From Leclercia adecarboxylata (GTDB lineage: Bacteria; Pseudomonadota; Gammaproteobacteria; Enterobacterales; Enterobacteriaceae), in assembly GCF_006171285.1 (NCBI RefSeq), contig NZ_CP040889.1:248001-312000 (forward strand): a stretch of 64,000 nucleotides of DNA, written 5' to 3'. A program made the position numbers and the translations under genes. This document shows, one piece after another, positions 44,568 through 53,998 of the stretch (the stretch's first letter is position 1; each line of letters starts with the position of its first letter). The notes below the pieces were generated by a model. That model was not told the DNA's origin. It saw only the letters and a program-made list of their open reading frames with translations, and searched no databases.

Positions 44568-46421
44568 CTACTGGATCTTCTCCAGCAGCTTCTTCACATC
44601 TTTACCGTTCTTCGACTCTTTATTCTTCTCGGCCCAGTCACTTAACCGGCGTTTCGCTTCATCCTGCAGATGCTTACGCATCAGCTGATCCACCTGCAGG
44701 CTGTAGTTCAGCGCCTGCCAGTTGCCGTATACGTTCAGCGGGATCGGCGTGGTTTTCAGGAAATCGATCAGCTTGCCTTCGCCAAGCCATCCTTCCAGCA
44801 CGCGGACTTTAAAGCGGGTATCCGCCGTCTCTTTAACCAGATCCAGCGTGCCGTTTCCTTCAAGGGTCAGCATCGGCGACTCGCCCTGCATATCCTCCAG
44901 CGTCACCTGCCCTCTGTCGAGCGTCAGGTCGGTAACGAAGCTGTCCAGACGGGTGGCGTTGTCAAAGTTCTCTTTGACCTTCACGTTACTGCTGCGCTCT
45001 ACCGCCTGCTGCACCAGCTGCTGGAAGTTAAGCCCTTCCATGCGGGTATTGTGCATTTCCAGATGCGCCTCGCCCTGCCAGTTGCGGCGGAAGGCTTCGG
45101 CGTCAATCTTGCTGCCGGAGAAGTCACCGGCCATGGTCAGGCTGCCGGTAAGGGCAATCGGATAGTTAAACGCTTTCAGGATGGTGCCGATCTCAATGTT
45201 ATCAAGACGCGGCTGGAAGGCGGTCTGGGCAGCGGCTTTCCGCACATCGAGTGTACCGGGTAAAGACAGGCTCCCCTCCCCCAGTTTACCGCTCAGCTCC
45301 GCAATGGTCAGAAGCCCGTTCTTGTTGCTCAGCTGGCTGCTGACCTGGGTGAAGTCCATCCCGCGCCAGCGCACGCTGTTCGCTTTCAGCTGGACATCGG
45401 CGCTAAAGCCGCGCAGGCCGTTATAATCCGGTTCGTCCAGATTAGAGGCGATCACCGGACGTTGCGACCTGGCCTGGGTTTGTCCCTGCTGTACCGCCTC
45501 GCTGTTTGTCGCCGCGGCAGCCTGCGCCGGGAGCAGATTTTCCAGATTGAGCTTGTCGAACTGCAGGTTGATGTTCCACTGCGGGTCGGTGCCCAGCAGC
45601 ACGCTGGCCTCACCGGTCAGGGCGCTGTCATTGGCCTGCAAATTAAGCTGATTGAGTTCGAGCTGCTTCTGCTCCTCATGCCACAGCGCCTGCAGCGTGC
45701 CCTGCCCGCTGATGCCCTGCGTCGGCAGATCGACGCCGGTCAGCTGCCAGCTGAGCTGCTGAATGTCGGCGCTCAGCAGGTGCGGATAGTCGGAGGCGTT
45801 GACGTTGGCGGAGAAGGACAGGGTCAGATCGCGCTGATTGCGGTTCACCCGGGCGCTAAAGTCGATCTTGCCCTTATGATGCTCATCCTGGTCCATCTGC
45901 AGGTTGAGATTGCGCACCGTGACCTGCTCATCCCCTTCGTGCTGGAACACCAGCACGCTGTCGGCCACCTTCAGGCGGCCAATATCAAATGACCAGCCAG
46001 CGTCATCCGCTTTATCAGGCAGGGTATTTTCGCGCGGCGCCACGGGGGCTTCGGCATTACGAACGGCTTCGGTTTGCGGGGTGAGCTGGATCACCGCCCC
46101 TTTGAGCATCACCTGATTGACCTGGAGCTGATGCGAAAGCAGCGGCATCAACGCCACGTCGAGGCGCATATTGTCAGCAGACACCAGCGGCGCGGAGGCC
46201 CCCGGCGCGGTGAGCGACATGCGCCCGGAAAGGATGCTGAGCTGCGGCCAGACGTGCCAGCGCAGCGGGCCATCCAGCTTCAGAGCATAACCGCTGCGCG
46301 CCTCAACCTGACGCACCATGTAGGCGCGAAAGTCATTGGGATTGACCAGCAGAACCAACGCTGACAGGCCAGCAACCAGCACCACCAGCAAAATCATCAG
46401 CGTGGTCAGAACTCTTCTCAT
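44568..46421 (-). CDS. asmA: AsmA, AsmA/YhdP-family inner-membrane-anchored protein
   Basis: 617 residues. One N-terminal membrane anchor (LTTLMILLVVLVAGLSALVLLVNPNDFR) is followed by a large periplasmic domain with many beta segments, including LSGRMSLTAPGASAPLVSADNMRLDVALMPLL, the conserved AsmA N-terminal region. The family is linked to outer-membrane lipid transport and assembly. It lies 26 bases before the dcd end, counted from its ATG, so it is probably co-transcribed downstream of dcd. Confidence 0.95.
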   Translation of the reverse strand: MRRVLTTLMILLVVLVAGLSALVLLVNPNDFRAYMVRQVEARSGYALKLDGPLRWHVWPQLSILSGRMSLTAPGASAPLVSADNMRLDVALMPLLSHQLQVNQVMLKGAVIQLTPQTEAVRNAEAPVAPRENTLPDKADDAGWSFDIGRLKVADSVLVFQHEGDEQVTVRNLNLQMDQDEHHKGKIDFSARVNRNQRDLTLSFSANVNASDYPHLLSADIQQLSWQLTGVDLPTQGISGQGTLQALWHEEQKQLELNQLNLQANDSALTGEASVLLGTDPQWNINLQFDKLNLENLLPAQAAAATNSEAVQQGQTQARSQRPVIASNLDEPDYNGLRGFSADVQLKANSVRWRGMDFTQVSSQLSNKNGLLTIAELSGKLGEGSLSLPGTLDVRKAAAQTAFQPRLDNIEIGTILKAFNYPIALTGSLTMAGDFSGSKIDAEAFRRNWQGEAHLEMHNTRMEGLNFQQLVQQAVERSSNVKVKENFDNATRLDSFVTDLTLDRGQVTLEDMQGESPMLTLEGNGTLDLVKETADTRFKVRVLEGWLGEGKLIDFLKTTPIPLNVYGNWQALNYSLQVDQLMRKHLQDEAKRRLSDWAEKNKESKNGKDVKKLLEKIQ

Positions 46422-46447
46422 GGCTTCCTCAATGGACCGGTTCGGAC

Positions 46448-47029
46448 TTAGTCTTTATCAATACGACTGGCGACAGCACCCTGCTGGTCGCGATATTTGG
46501 CATCCTGGCGGGCGTTATACGGACGTGCCGCCGGGCCGGTTAACGGCTCAAAGCTCAACGCGCCAATCATCATGCCCGGGCGCAGCGCCAGCGGCAGTTT
46601 GCCGGCGTTGAAAAACTCCAGCACGATACGCCCGGACCAGCCTGGATCGATACGGTGGGCGGTGACGTGCACCATCAGCCCCAGACGCGCCAGAGAAGAT
46701 CGTCCGTCGAGCCAGCCGACCAGATCCGCAGGCAGGGTGATGGATTCAAAGGTTACGGCCAGCGCCAGCTCACCCGGATGCAGGTAGAACGCCTCGCCGT
46801 CGTCGAGCACGATTTCGTCGCTCATCACCCGGTCGAGTGCGGCGCTGACTTCATCTTTCGGCCCGCTCAGGTCGATAAATGGTGCGGTATGACCGCTAAA
46901 GGTACGAAACTTATTCCCCAGACGGACATCCACAGTCACGCCGTTAATGCGCTCGACGGGCGGGCGCGGGGTGATGCTCAGACGGCCTTCGTCCAGCCAG
47001 GCTTCAATATCACGGTCACAAAGACGCAT
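46448..47029 (-). CDS. dcd: dCTP deaminase
   Basis: Deaminates dCTP to dUTP for thymidylate synthesis. 193 residues from ATG 47029, set by AGGAG six bases upstream; a GTG one codon earlier is less likely. Motifs include the substrate site [23 protein letters not shown] with the catalytic glutamate in [20 protein letters not shown]. Full length. Confidence 0.97.
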   Translation of the reverse strand: MRLCDRDIEAWLDEGRLSITPRPPVERINGVTVDVRLGNKFRTFSGHTAPFIDLSGPKDEVSAALDRVMSDEIVLDDGEAFYLHPGELALAVTFESITLPADLVGWLDGRSSLARLGLMVHVTAHRIDPGWSGRIVLEFFNAGKLPLALRPGMMIGALSFEPLTGPAARPYNARQDAKYRDQQGAVASRIDKD

Positions 47030-47051
47030 CACTTTCTCCTTTCGTGCAGCG

Positions 47052-47080
47052 CGCCCTCCGGCCTTGCGAGCCGGAGGGCG
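47052..47080. repeat. 11-bp perfect hairpin between dcd and udk
   Basis: CGCCCTCCGGC / GCCGGAGGGCG with a seven-base loop CTTGCGA. No T run on the - strand, so it may be a REP-like or mRNA-stability element in the udk-dcd transcript. Confidence 0.6.
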
Positions 47081-47118
47081 AACCCGGTTATCTTTGAACG
47101 GTACACAATTCGCGCGTG

Positions 47119-47760
47119 TTATTCAAAAAACTGGCTGATTTTCGCTTTCAGAATATCAATGGCGATGCGGTTTTTACCCCCGCGCGGCACGATAATATCG
47201 GCGTACTGTTTGGATGGTTCAATAAACTGCAGGAACATTGGGCGTACCGTTTTCTGGTACTGCGCCATCACGGAATCCATCGAGCGGCCGCGTTCGTTGA
47301 CGTCGCGTTTGATGCGGCGCATCAGGCAGATATCCAGCGGGGTATCAACAAAAATGGAGAAGTTCATGGATTCGCGCAGACGGGCGTCGGTGAGCAGCAG
47401 GATGCCTTCGAGGATAATGACCTTTTTCGGCGCAATGCGAACGGTTTCCTGCAGGCGGGTATGTTCAACGTAGCTATAGACAGGCAGCTCAATGGCGGTG
47501 CCGTTTTTCAGAGCCTGAAGATGCTGGAATAACAGGCTGTGATCCATCGCGCTTGGATGGTCATAGTTGGTCTTAACACGCTCTTCCATCGACAGATGGC
47601 TTTGATCTTTGTAATAGCTGTCTTCTGGAATAACGCCGATGTGCTCATCACCGACCTGTTCACGTAATTCACGGTAAAGCGTACTGGCAATGAGACTTTT
47701 ACCTGAAGCCGATGCGCCGGCGATGCCTATAATGACGCACTGATGAGACTTATCAGTCAT
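47119..47760 (-). CDS. udk: Uridine kinase
   Basis: Pyrimidine salvage enzyme that phosphorylates uridine and cytidine. 213 residues from ATG 47760 (MTDKSHQC); the longer open frame adds 42 codons without similarity. Walker A is [27 protein letters not shown] and [25 protein letters not shown] are the substrate and Walker B regions, and [17 protein letters not shown] is the lid. Confidence 0.97.
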   Translation of the reverse strand: MTDKSHQCVIIGIAGASASGKSLIASTLYRELREQVGDEHIGVIPEDSYYKDQSHLSMEERVKTNYDHPSAMDHSLLFQHLQALKNGTAIELPVYSYVEHTRLQETVRIAPKKVIILEGILLLTDARLRESMNFSIFVDTPLDICLMRRIKRDVNERGRSMDSVMAQYQKTVRPMFLQFIEPSKQYADIIVPRGGKNRIAIDILKAKISQFFE

Positions 47761-47824
47761 AAATTTTTGCGACCTGAGTAACCTGGATGTAAGGAAGGAC
47801 GACGCCTGAGCGTCAAACGCGGCA

Positions 47825-47853
47825 ATTATAGGGATTTCGTCGGTATGATACCA
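47825..47853 (-). promoter_or_regulatory. Candidate udk promoter
   Basis: On the - strand a perfect TATAAT -10 (47825-47830) lies about 65 bases before the udk ATG; the -35 is weak. The 344-base gap 47761-48104 holds this and the AT-rich upstream region of yegE; I see nothing else in it. Confidence 0.4.
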
Positions 47854-48104
47854 GCCGAATAGAAATGTTCTGCGAGAGACGTTCAAAGTCCATGCAGAAT
47901 AATCCTGGCCACCATTAATCCGGTTACTTTTCCAGCACCTGAGATGAAATTATTGCAGGATAACTGTTTAATAACTCTGTGATGTCAATTTATGAGCGCA
48001 TACCATATAAATTGTAAATTGTTTGTACTAGCATGAACCAAATTAAATAATCAACGCGTCCGGAGATGACTCCTGGCGGCATGGCGTCTTCGGATAAAGC
48101 GGTA

Positions 48105-51100
48105 ATGAATAAAAAATACCAGCGCGTTTTGGTAACTACGCCACATCCTTTACTACGGCTTGTCAGTCTTGGACTGGTTACCTTCATATTCACTCTTTTC
48201 TCGCTCGAATTAACGCGTTTCGGAACTTTTTTGGCGCCCTTATGGTTCCCGACCTCCATTATGATGGTGGCGTTTTACCGTCACGCCGGGAAGATGTGGC
48301 CCGGCATCGCCCTCGCCTGCAGCCTTGGTAACCTCTCTGCTTCCTGTCTGATCTACTCCTGGGATTCCATTAACCTCTGGTACACGGGTGTCAACGTCGT
48401 GGAGGCGTTTGTCGGCGCCCTGCTGCTGCGTAAACTGCTCCCCGGCTACAACCCGTTGCAGAATCTCGGGGACTGGATCCGTCTGGCGATCGGCAGCGCC
48501 CTGATCCCTCCTCTGCTGGGCGGGGTGCTGGTCTGGCTGGCGGTGCCGAGCGACTAGCCGCTGCGCAGTTTCATGGTCTGGGTGCTGTCGGAGTCCATCG
48601 GCTCGCTGGCGCTGGTGCCGTTAGGCCTGCTGTTTAAGCCGCACTACCTGCTGCGCCACCGCAACCCGCGCCTGCTGTTTGAAACCCTGCTGACCATGGC
48701 GGTAACGCTGCTGCTCAGCTGGATCTCCCTGCACTATTTGCCCTGGCCATTTACGGCCATCATTGTCCTGCTGATGTGGAGCGCCGTGCGCCTGCCGCGT
48801 CTGGAAGCCTTCCTGGTCTTCCTGGTGACGGTGATGATGGTATCGCTGATGATTGCCAGGGATCCCGACCCGCTGACCATGCAGAATTTCGGCGCGCTGA
48901 TCAACGCCCCCTGGCTGCCGTTCCTGATGATGCTCCTGCCCGCTAACGTGATGACCATGGTGATGTACGCGTTTCGCGCCGAGCGTAAGCACATTACCGA
49001 GAGCGAAGAGCGTTTTCGCAATGCGATGGAGTATTCCGTTATCGGTATGGCGCTGGTCAGCACCGACGGTCAGTGGCTGCAGGCGAACAAGGCGCTGTGC
49101 CAGTTCCTCGGCTACTCCCAGTCCGAGCTGCGCTCCCTTAATTTCCAGCAGCTCACCTGGCCGGAAGATTTAGAGAACGATCTGGAGCAGCTGGACCAGC
49201 TCCTGCAGGGCAAAATCAACAGCTACTCGCTGGAGAAGCGCTATTACACCCGCAGCGGCGAGGTGGTCTGGGCGCTGCTGGCGGTATCGCTGGTGCGTCA
49301 CGCCGACGGTACCCCGCTCTACTTTATCGCCCAGGTCGAAGACATTAACGATCTCAAGCATACCGAATGGGTGAACAAGCGCCTGATGGAGCGTATTACC
49401 CTGGCGAACGAAGCGGGCGGCATCGGCATCTGGGAGTGGGATCTCAAACCCAACGTCATCAGCTGGGATAAGCGCATGTTCGAACTGTACGAAGTGCCTG
49501 CCCACGTCAAACCCACCTGGCAGCTCTGGCACGAGTGCATGCTGCCGGAAGATCGCGCCCAGGCTGAGCAGGTGGTGCGCGATTCTCTCGCAGCCCGCGT
49601 GCCGTTCAAGCTGGAGTTCCGCATCCGGGTGAAAGACGGGATTCGCCATATCCGCGCCCTCGCGAACCGGGTGCTGAATAAACAGGGCGAAGTGGAGCGC
49701 CTGCTCGGCATCAATATGGACATGACCGAGGTGAAAGAGCTGAACGAGGCACTGTTCCAGGAAAAAGAGCGTCTGCACATTACCCTCGACTCCATCGGCG
49801 AAGCGGTGCTTTGTACCGATATCAATATGAACGTCACCTTTATGAACCCGGTGGCGGAGAAGATGAGCGGCTGGCTGCAGCAGGAAGCGCTGGGGCAACC
49901 GATCCTCTCGGTCCTGCACATCACCTTCGGCGATAACGGCCCGCTGATGGAGAATATCCACAGCGGGGATATGTCCCGCAGCGACATCGAGCAGGATGTG
50001 GTGCTGCACAGCCGTAACGGCGGCAGCTACGATATTCACTACAGCATCACCCCGCTGAGCACCCTTGACGGGCAGAATATCGGCTCGGTGCTGGTTATTC
50101 AGGACGTTACCGAGTCGCGCAAAATGCTGCGCGAGCTGAGCTATAACGCCTCGCACGACGCCCTCACCCACCTGGCGAACCGCGTCAGCTTTGAGGCCTG
50201 CCTCAAGCGGATGCTGCATACCGTGCAGGAGACGCGCCAGCGTCATGCCCTGGTATTTATCGATCTGGACCGCTTCAAAGCCGTCAACGACACCGCAGGC
50301 CACGCGGCGGGGGATGCGCTGCTGCGGGAGCTCTCATCCTTGATGCTGAGCATGCTGCGCTCCACCGATATGCTGGCCCGCCTTGGCGGGGATGAGTTTG
50401 GCCTGCTGCTGCCGGACTGCAACACCGAAAGCGCGCGCTACATTGCCGGTCGCATTATCGACGCCATCAACGACTATCACTTTATGTGGGAAGGCCGCCT
50501 GCACCGCATCGGGGCCAGCGCCGGGATCACCCAGATCGACGAGCGCAATAACCAGGCCTCCGAGGTGATGTCGCAGGCCGATATCGCCTGCTACTCCTCG
50601 AAGAACAACGGCCGTGGCGTGGTGACGGTGTATGAACCGCAGCAGGAGCGGATGCTCAAGGCGCCGGGCACCATCTCGCTGGACGAGCAGTGGCATATGA
50701 TTAAAGACAATCATCTGCTGATGATCGCCCGCAGCGTCGCTTCACCGCGCATCCCGGAAAGCAGCACCTTCTGGATGCTGGCCCTGCGCCTGTGGACCAA
50801 CGACGGCGAGATGCTGGAAGAGCACGCCTTCCGGGCCGGACTGGCGGAGCCGGAGCTGATTCACGCCCTCGACAGACGCATTTTGCAGGAGTTTTTCCGC
50901 AATTTTGCCACGCCGCTGACCAACAAAGGCACCGGGGTCGCCCTGCCGCTCTCCACCGCCGGTCTTGCCAGCGCCACCCTGGTGGATGAACTGCTGGAGA
51001 TGCTGCGCGCCTGTCCGCTGCAGCCGCGTCTGCTGCATCTGATCGTCCACGTCAGCGTCCTGACGCAGGAAGATGACGTTACCCACGCCAACCTGCAGAA

Positions 51101-51434
51101 GCTGCGCGAGGCCGGGTGCCGTATCATCCTGAGCCATGTAGGGCGCGATATGGAGGTGTTTAACCACCTGAGCGCGCAGATGGCCGACTACCTGCTGCTC
51201 GATCCTGAGCTGGTGGCAAACGTCTACGGGAATCTGATGGATGAGATGCTGGTGACCATTGTTCAGGGCCATGCCCAGCGTCTGGGGATCAAGACCATCG
51301 CCGGGCCGAGCAATCAGCCGATCATGATGGATACGCTCTCCGGCATTGGCATCGACTACATCTACGGCAACACCATTGGCGAGCCGCAGCCGCTGGAGCT
51401 GCTACTCAATGCCAGCTACTTCGCCATCAACTGA
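48105..51434 (+). pseudogene. yegE: Diguanylate cyclase YegE/DgcE interrupted by an in-frame amber stop
   Basis: One frame runs from ATG 48105 to 51434 (1109 codons) but has TAG at 48555-48557, after 150 residues. Start 48105 (MNKKYQRVLVTTPHPLLRLVSLG) matches the E. coli start; earlier ATGs at 48066 and 48081 lack good spacing. The domains in order are an eight-helix MASE1 sensor (cut by the stop), three PAS domains, GGDEF with an intact LGGDEFGLLLPD (50385-50399) and a degenerate EAL-like end. The encoded protein would make c-di-GMP upstream of curli/CsgD control. No frameshift is seen, so the break is one codon only. A sequencing error, true pseudogene or readthrough are all possible. Confidence 0.85.
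48573..51434 (+). CDS. Downstream open frame of yegE (possible N-truncated diguanylate cyclase)
   Basis: 953 residues from the first ATG after the amber codon (MVWVLSESIGSLALVPLG). It keeps about half of the MASE1 helices and all PAS and GGDEF domains. There is no evident ribosome site before 48573, so reinitiation would be inefficient; whether any product is made cannot be told. It shares its last 33 bases with the end of alkA on the other strand. Confidence 0.4.
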   Translation: MVWVLSESIGSLALVPLGLLFKPHYLLRHRNPRLLFETLLTMAVTLLLSWISLHYLPWPFTAIIVLLMWSAVRLPRLEAFLVFLVTVMMVSLMIARDPDPLTMQNFGALINAPWLPFLMMLLPANVMTMVMYAFRAERKHITESEERFRNAMEYSVIGMALVSTDGQWLQANKALCQFLGYSQSELRSLNFQQLTWPEDLENDLEQLDQLLQGKINSYSLEKRYYTRSGEVVWALLAVSLVRHADGTPLYFIAQVEDINDLKHTEWVNKRLMERITLANEAGGIGIWEWDLKPNVISWDKRMFELYEVPAHVKPTWQLWHECMLPEDRAQAEQVVRDSLAARVPFKLEFRIRVKDGIRHIRALANRVLNKQGEVERLLGINMDMTEVKELNEALFQEKERLHITLDSIGEAVLCTDINMNVTFMNPVAEKMSGWLQQEALGQPILSVLHITFGDNGPLMENIHSGDMSRSDIEQDVVLHSRNGGSYDIHYSITPLSTLDGQNIGSVLVIQDVTESRKMLRELSYNASHDALTHLANRVSFEACLKRMLHTVQETRQRHALVFIDLDRFKAVNDTAGHAAGDALLRELSSLMLSMLRSTDMLARLGGDEFGLLLPDCNTESARYIAGRIIDAINDYHFMWEGRLHRIGASAGITQIDERNNQASEVMSQADIACYSSKNNGRGVVTVYEPQQERMLKAPGTISLDEQWHMIKDNHLLMIARSVASPRIPESSTFWMLALRLWTNDGEMLEEHAFRAGLAEPELIHALDRRILQEFFRNFATPLTNKGTGVALPLSTAGLASATLVDELLEMLRACPLQPRLLHLIVHVSVLTQEDDVTHANLQKLREAGCRIILSHVGRDMEVFNHLSAQMADYLLLDPELVANVYGNLMDEMLVTIVQGHAQRLGIKTIAGPSNQPIMMDTLSGIGIDYIYGNTIGEPQPLELLLNASYFAIN

Positions 51435-52268
51435 CGGCGTCCAGCCGTCGGTGTACCAGATGTGCAGCAGGGCGTACGAGCGCCAGGGCTGCCAGCGTTC
51501 AGCATAGCGGCGTATTTGCGCCGGAGTCATTCCGGCAAAGCGCTGCTTGATCAGATAGTCATCCGCTAAAAAGACATCCTTTGCCTGCCAGCCTCGCAGG
51601 GCGAAGTAGTTCGCCGTCCAGCGGCCGATCCCGGGCCGGGTCTGCAGCGCTTTGATGGCGCTGTCGATATCATCCGGGGCCTCGGTCGGGAAATCTCCTG
51701 CCACCACCGACTGCGCCAGATGGATCAGCGATTCCGCGCGTTTCAACGGTATGCCCAGCGCCTTCAGCGCCAGCGGATCGGCCTGTGCCACCGCGTCAGG
51801 CGTTGGGAAACAGCGGTATTCCGGCGCTTCCGCCAGGGGCTCGCCACAGAGCGCCACCAGCTTAGCGGTCAGCTTCGCGGCCATCGCCACGCTCACCAGC
51901 TGTCCGAGAATGGCGCGCACGCCCTGCTCCCAGGTATCCATCGAACCCGGCAGACGCAGGCCGGGGCGCGCGGCACCAAGCGAACCCAGTGTCTGTTCAA
52001 TTTGCTGCGGATCGCAGTGGAGATCGAACAGGCGGGTGATGCGCGCCAGGCAGAGATCGGCGATGGGCAGCAGCCCGTCGCTGAGTGCCACCTCCAGCGT
52101 GCCGTTGGGCTGCGGCGTCACGTGGATCAGCCCCCGATGCCCCTGGCAGGCGAAGCTGCGGGTGTAGTCGGTGGCGGTCACGGTTTCAATCCCGGCGACC
52201 GCACGATCGCCAAGAAATTTCAACATCCAGTGCCAGTCGTAGGGCGGCTGCCAGGTCAGGGTAAACAT
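51402..52268 (-). CDS. alkA: DNA-3-methyladenine glycosylase II
   Basis: Base-excision repair of alkylated purines and pyrimidines. 288 residues. The helix-hairpin-helix is RPGIGRWTANYFALRG, followed by KDVFLADDYLIKQRF with the catalytic aspartate. The N-terminal AlkA domain starts MFTLTWQPPYDWHWMLKFLG. An AAGGAGC ribosome site precedes ATG 52268. Convergent with yegE with a 33-base overlap; divergent from yegD. Confidence 0.97.
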   Translation of the reverse strand: MFTLTWQPPYDWHWMLKFLGDRAVAGIETVTATDYTRSFACQGHRGLIHVTPQPNGTLEVALSDGLLPIADLCLARITRLFDLHCDPQQIEQTLGSLGAARPGLRLPGSMDTWEQGVRAILGQLVSVAMAAKLTAKLVALCGEPLAEAPEYRCFPTPDAVAQADPLALKALGIPLKRAESLIHLAQSVVAGDFPTEAPDDIDSAIKALQTRPGIGRWTANYFALRGWQAKDVFLADDYLIKQRFAGMTPAQIRRYAERWQPWRSYALLHIWYTDGWTPSVDGEVAGIE

Positions 52269-52321
52269 CGTCGCTCCTTATTTTGTCCTGTCACAGCATA
52301 AACGCAGATGGCTCCTTACGC

Positions 52322-52329
52322 CTTGCTTT
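52322..52329 (-). promoter_or_regulatory. Candidate Ada-binding site upstream of alkA
   Basis: On the - strand this reads AAAGCAAG, one base from the AAAGCAAA Ada site known for E. coli alkA, and lies about 55 bases before the ATG. Short, so chance is possible. Confidence 0.35.
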
Positions 52330-52401
52330 CATATTCCTGTTGTCGCCAGCCGGACATTTCGCTAAAGTCTCGCCCCTTCTCAATGGCATGGGGACGCTGA
52401 C

Positions 52402-53754
52402 GTGTTTATCGGATTTGACTATGGCACCGCCAACTGTTCAGTAGCGGTGATGCAAAACGGGCAGCCGCAGCTGCTGAAAATGGAAAACAACAGCACGCTG
52501 CTGCCGTCGATGCTCTGCGCGCCGACCCGCGAGGCGGTGAGCGAGTGGCTGTACCGCCACCATCAGGTTCCGGCTAACGGCACGGAAACCCAGGCGCTGC
52601 TGCGCCGGGCGGTCAGCTTTAACCGCGAAGAAGATATTGATGTGACGCCAGCCAGCGTGCAGTTTGGTCTGTCGTCGCTGGGTCACTACATTGAGGATCC
52701 GGAGGAGGTGTACTTCGTTAAGTCGCCGAAATCCTTCCTGGGTGCCAGCGGCCTGAAGCCGCAGCAGGTAGCGCTGTTTGAAGATCTGGTCTGCGCCATG
52801 ATGCTGCATATTCGCCAGCAGGCCCAGACTCAGCTGACGGAGGAGATCACCCAGGCGGTGATTGGTCGCCCGATCAACTTCCAGGGGCTGGGCGGCGATG
52901 AGGCTAACCAGCAGGCGCAGGGGATTCTGGAGCGCGCCGCGCAGCGTGCCGGATTCCGCGACGTGGTGTTCCAGTATGAGCCGGTTGCCGCCGGTCTGGA
53001 TTTTGAAGCGACGCTTGAGCGCGAAAAACGGGTGCTGGTGGTGGATATCGGCGGCGGGACCACCGACTGTTCGCTGCTGCTGATGGGGCCACAGTGGCAT
53101 CAGCGCCGGGATCGCGAGAGCAGCCTGCTGGGACACAGCGGCTGTCGTATCGGCGGTAACGACCTGGACATCGCCCTGGCCTTCAGAAGCCTGATGCCGC
53201 TGCTCGGCATGGGCGGGCAGACAGAAAAAGGCACCGCCCTGCCGATCCTGCCGTGGTGGAACGCCGTGGCGATCAACGATGTCCCGGCGCAAAGCGATTT
53301 CTACAGCGTTGCCAACGGGCGTTTTCTTAACGATCTGGTGCGCGACGCCCAGGACGGCGATAAGGTGGCGCTGCTGCATAAAGTGTGGCGTCAGCGTCTG
53401 AGCTACCGGGTGGTACGCAGCGCGGAAGAGAGCAAAATTGCGCTTTCGGATGCCGCAGAACACGCCGTGACCCTGCCGTTCATCAGCGATGAGCTGGCGA
53501 CGGCCATCAGCCAGCAGGGGCTGGAGGCGGCGCTGGCGCAGCCGTTACAGCGGATCCTTGAGCAGGTGCAGCTGGCGCTGGATAACGGCAACGAGAAGCC
53601 GGACGTCATCTACCTGACCGGCGGCAGCGCCCGCTCACCGCTGATCAAAAAAGCGCTGGCGCAGCAGCTGCCGGGCATCCCAATTGCCGGGGGCGATGAT
53701 TTTGGTTCCGTCACCGCCGGGTTAGCACGTTGGGCGCAGGTGGTGTTCAGCTAA
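52402..53754 (+). CDS. yegD: Hsp70-family chaperone-like protein YegD
   Basis: 450 residues, an actin/Hsp70 ATPase domain without the usual substrate-binding domain. Phosphate 1 is FIGFDYGTANCSVAVM, phosphate 2 is VLVVDIGGGTTDCSLLLMG, adenosine site is VIYLTGGSARSPLIKKAL; VIGRPINFQGLGGDEANQQA and YEPVAAGLDFE are Hsp70-like. The start is GTG 52402 with GGGGA seven bases upstream. Function not established. Confidence 0.95.
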   Translation: MFIGFDYGTANCSVAVMQNGQPQLLKMENNSTLLPSMLCAPTREAVSEWLYRHHQVPANGTETQALLRRAVSFNREEDIDVTPASVQFGLSSLGHYIEDPEEVYFVKSPKSFLGASGLKPQQVALFEDLVCAMMLHIRQQAQTQLTEEITQAVIGRPINFQGLGGDEANQQAQGILERAAQRAGFRDVVFQYEPVAAGLDFEATLEREKRVLVVDIGGGTTDCSLLLMGPQWHQRRDRESSLLGHSGCRIGGNDLDIALAFRSLMPLLGMGGQTEKGTALPILPWWNAVAINDVPAQSDFYSVANGRFLNDLVRDAQDGDKVALLHKVWRQRLSYRVVRSAEESKIALSDAAEHAVTLPFISDELATAISQQGLEAALAQPLQRILEQVQLALDNGNEKPDVIYLTGGSARSPLIKKALAQQLPGIPIAGGDDFGSVTAGLARWAQVVFS

Positions 53755-53763
53755 GGTGGCATT

Positions 53764-53788
53764 GCCGGGGGCGCTTCGCTTGCCCGGC
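53764..53788. repeat. REP-like palindrome after yegD
   Basis: GCCGGG...CCCGGC stem around GCGCTTCGC, 10 bases past the yegD stop. It is followed at once by a second palindrome of another family at 53810. Confidence 0.65.
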
Positions 53789-53809
53789 CTAGTCTGGTGC
53801 GGTCTGTTG

Positions 53810-53841
53810 CCCTCACCCCGCCCTCTCCCACGGGGAGAGGG
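53810..53841. repeat. GC-rich palindromic unit between yegD and mdtA
   Basis: CCCTCACCCCG then CCCTCTCCC / GGGAGAGGG with ACG loop. Same family as the elements at 26521 and 44429. The hairpin lacks a strong T run. Confidence 0.7.
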
Positions 53842-53880
53842 AGAACACCCTAAAAACGACAACTGGCGTTGCCGTTTTGC

Positions 53881-53938
53881 TTTTACCTCCATTCAGACAA
53901 ATCCAGACAGTCTTTCATATTTCCTCCATTTTTCCGCT
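53881..53938 (+). promoter_or_regulatory. Candidate BaeR-binding region upstream of mdtA
   Basis: Two CTCCAT cores (53887-53892 and 53924-53929), each preceded by a T-rich stretch, 37 bases apart. This resembles part of the BaeR box TTTTTCTCCATnATTGGC known for mdtA in E. coli, but the 3' half (ATTGGC) is not well kept. Context supports it: baeS is in the same operon. Confidence 0.4.
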
Positions 53939-53998
53939 CAATTGCCTCACTAAACTAGTATTATTTTCCGCACTGTTTCAGGACGAGAACATATAACG

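Noticed and set aside
47990..48259. 89-codon - strand open frame before and opposite the start of yegE
   Set aside because: Half of it is antisense to conserved YegE codons; the rest has no coding signs.
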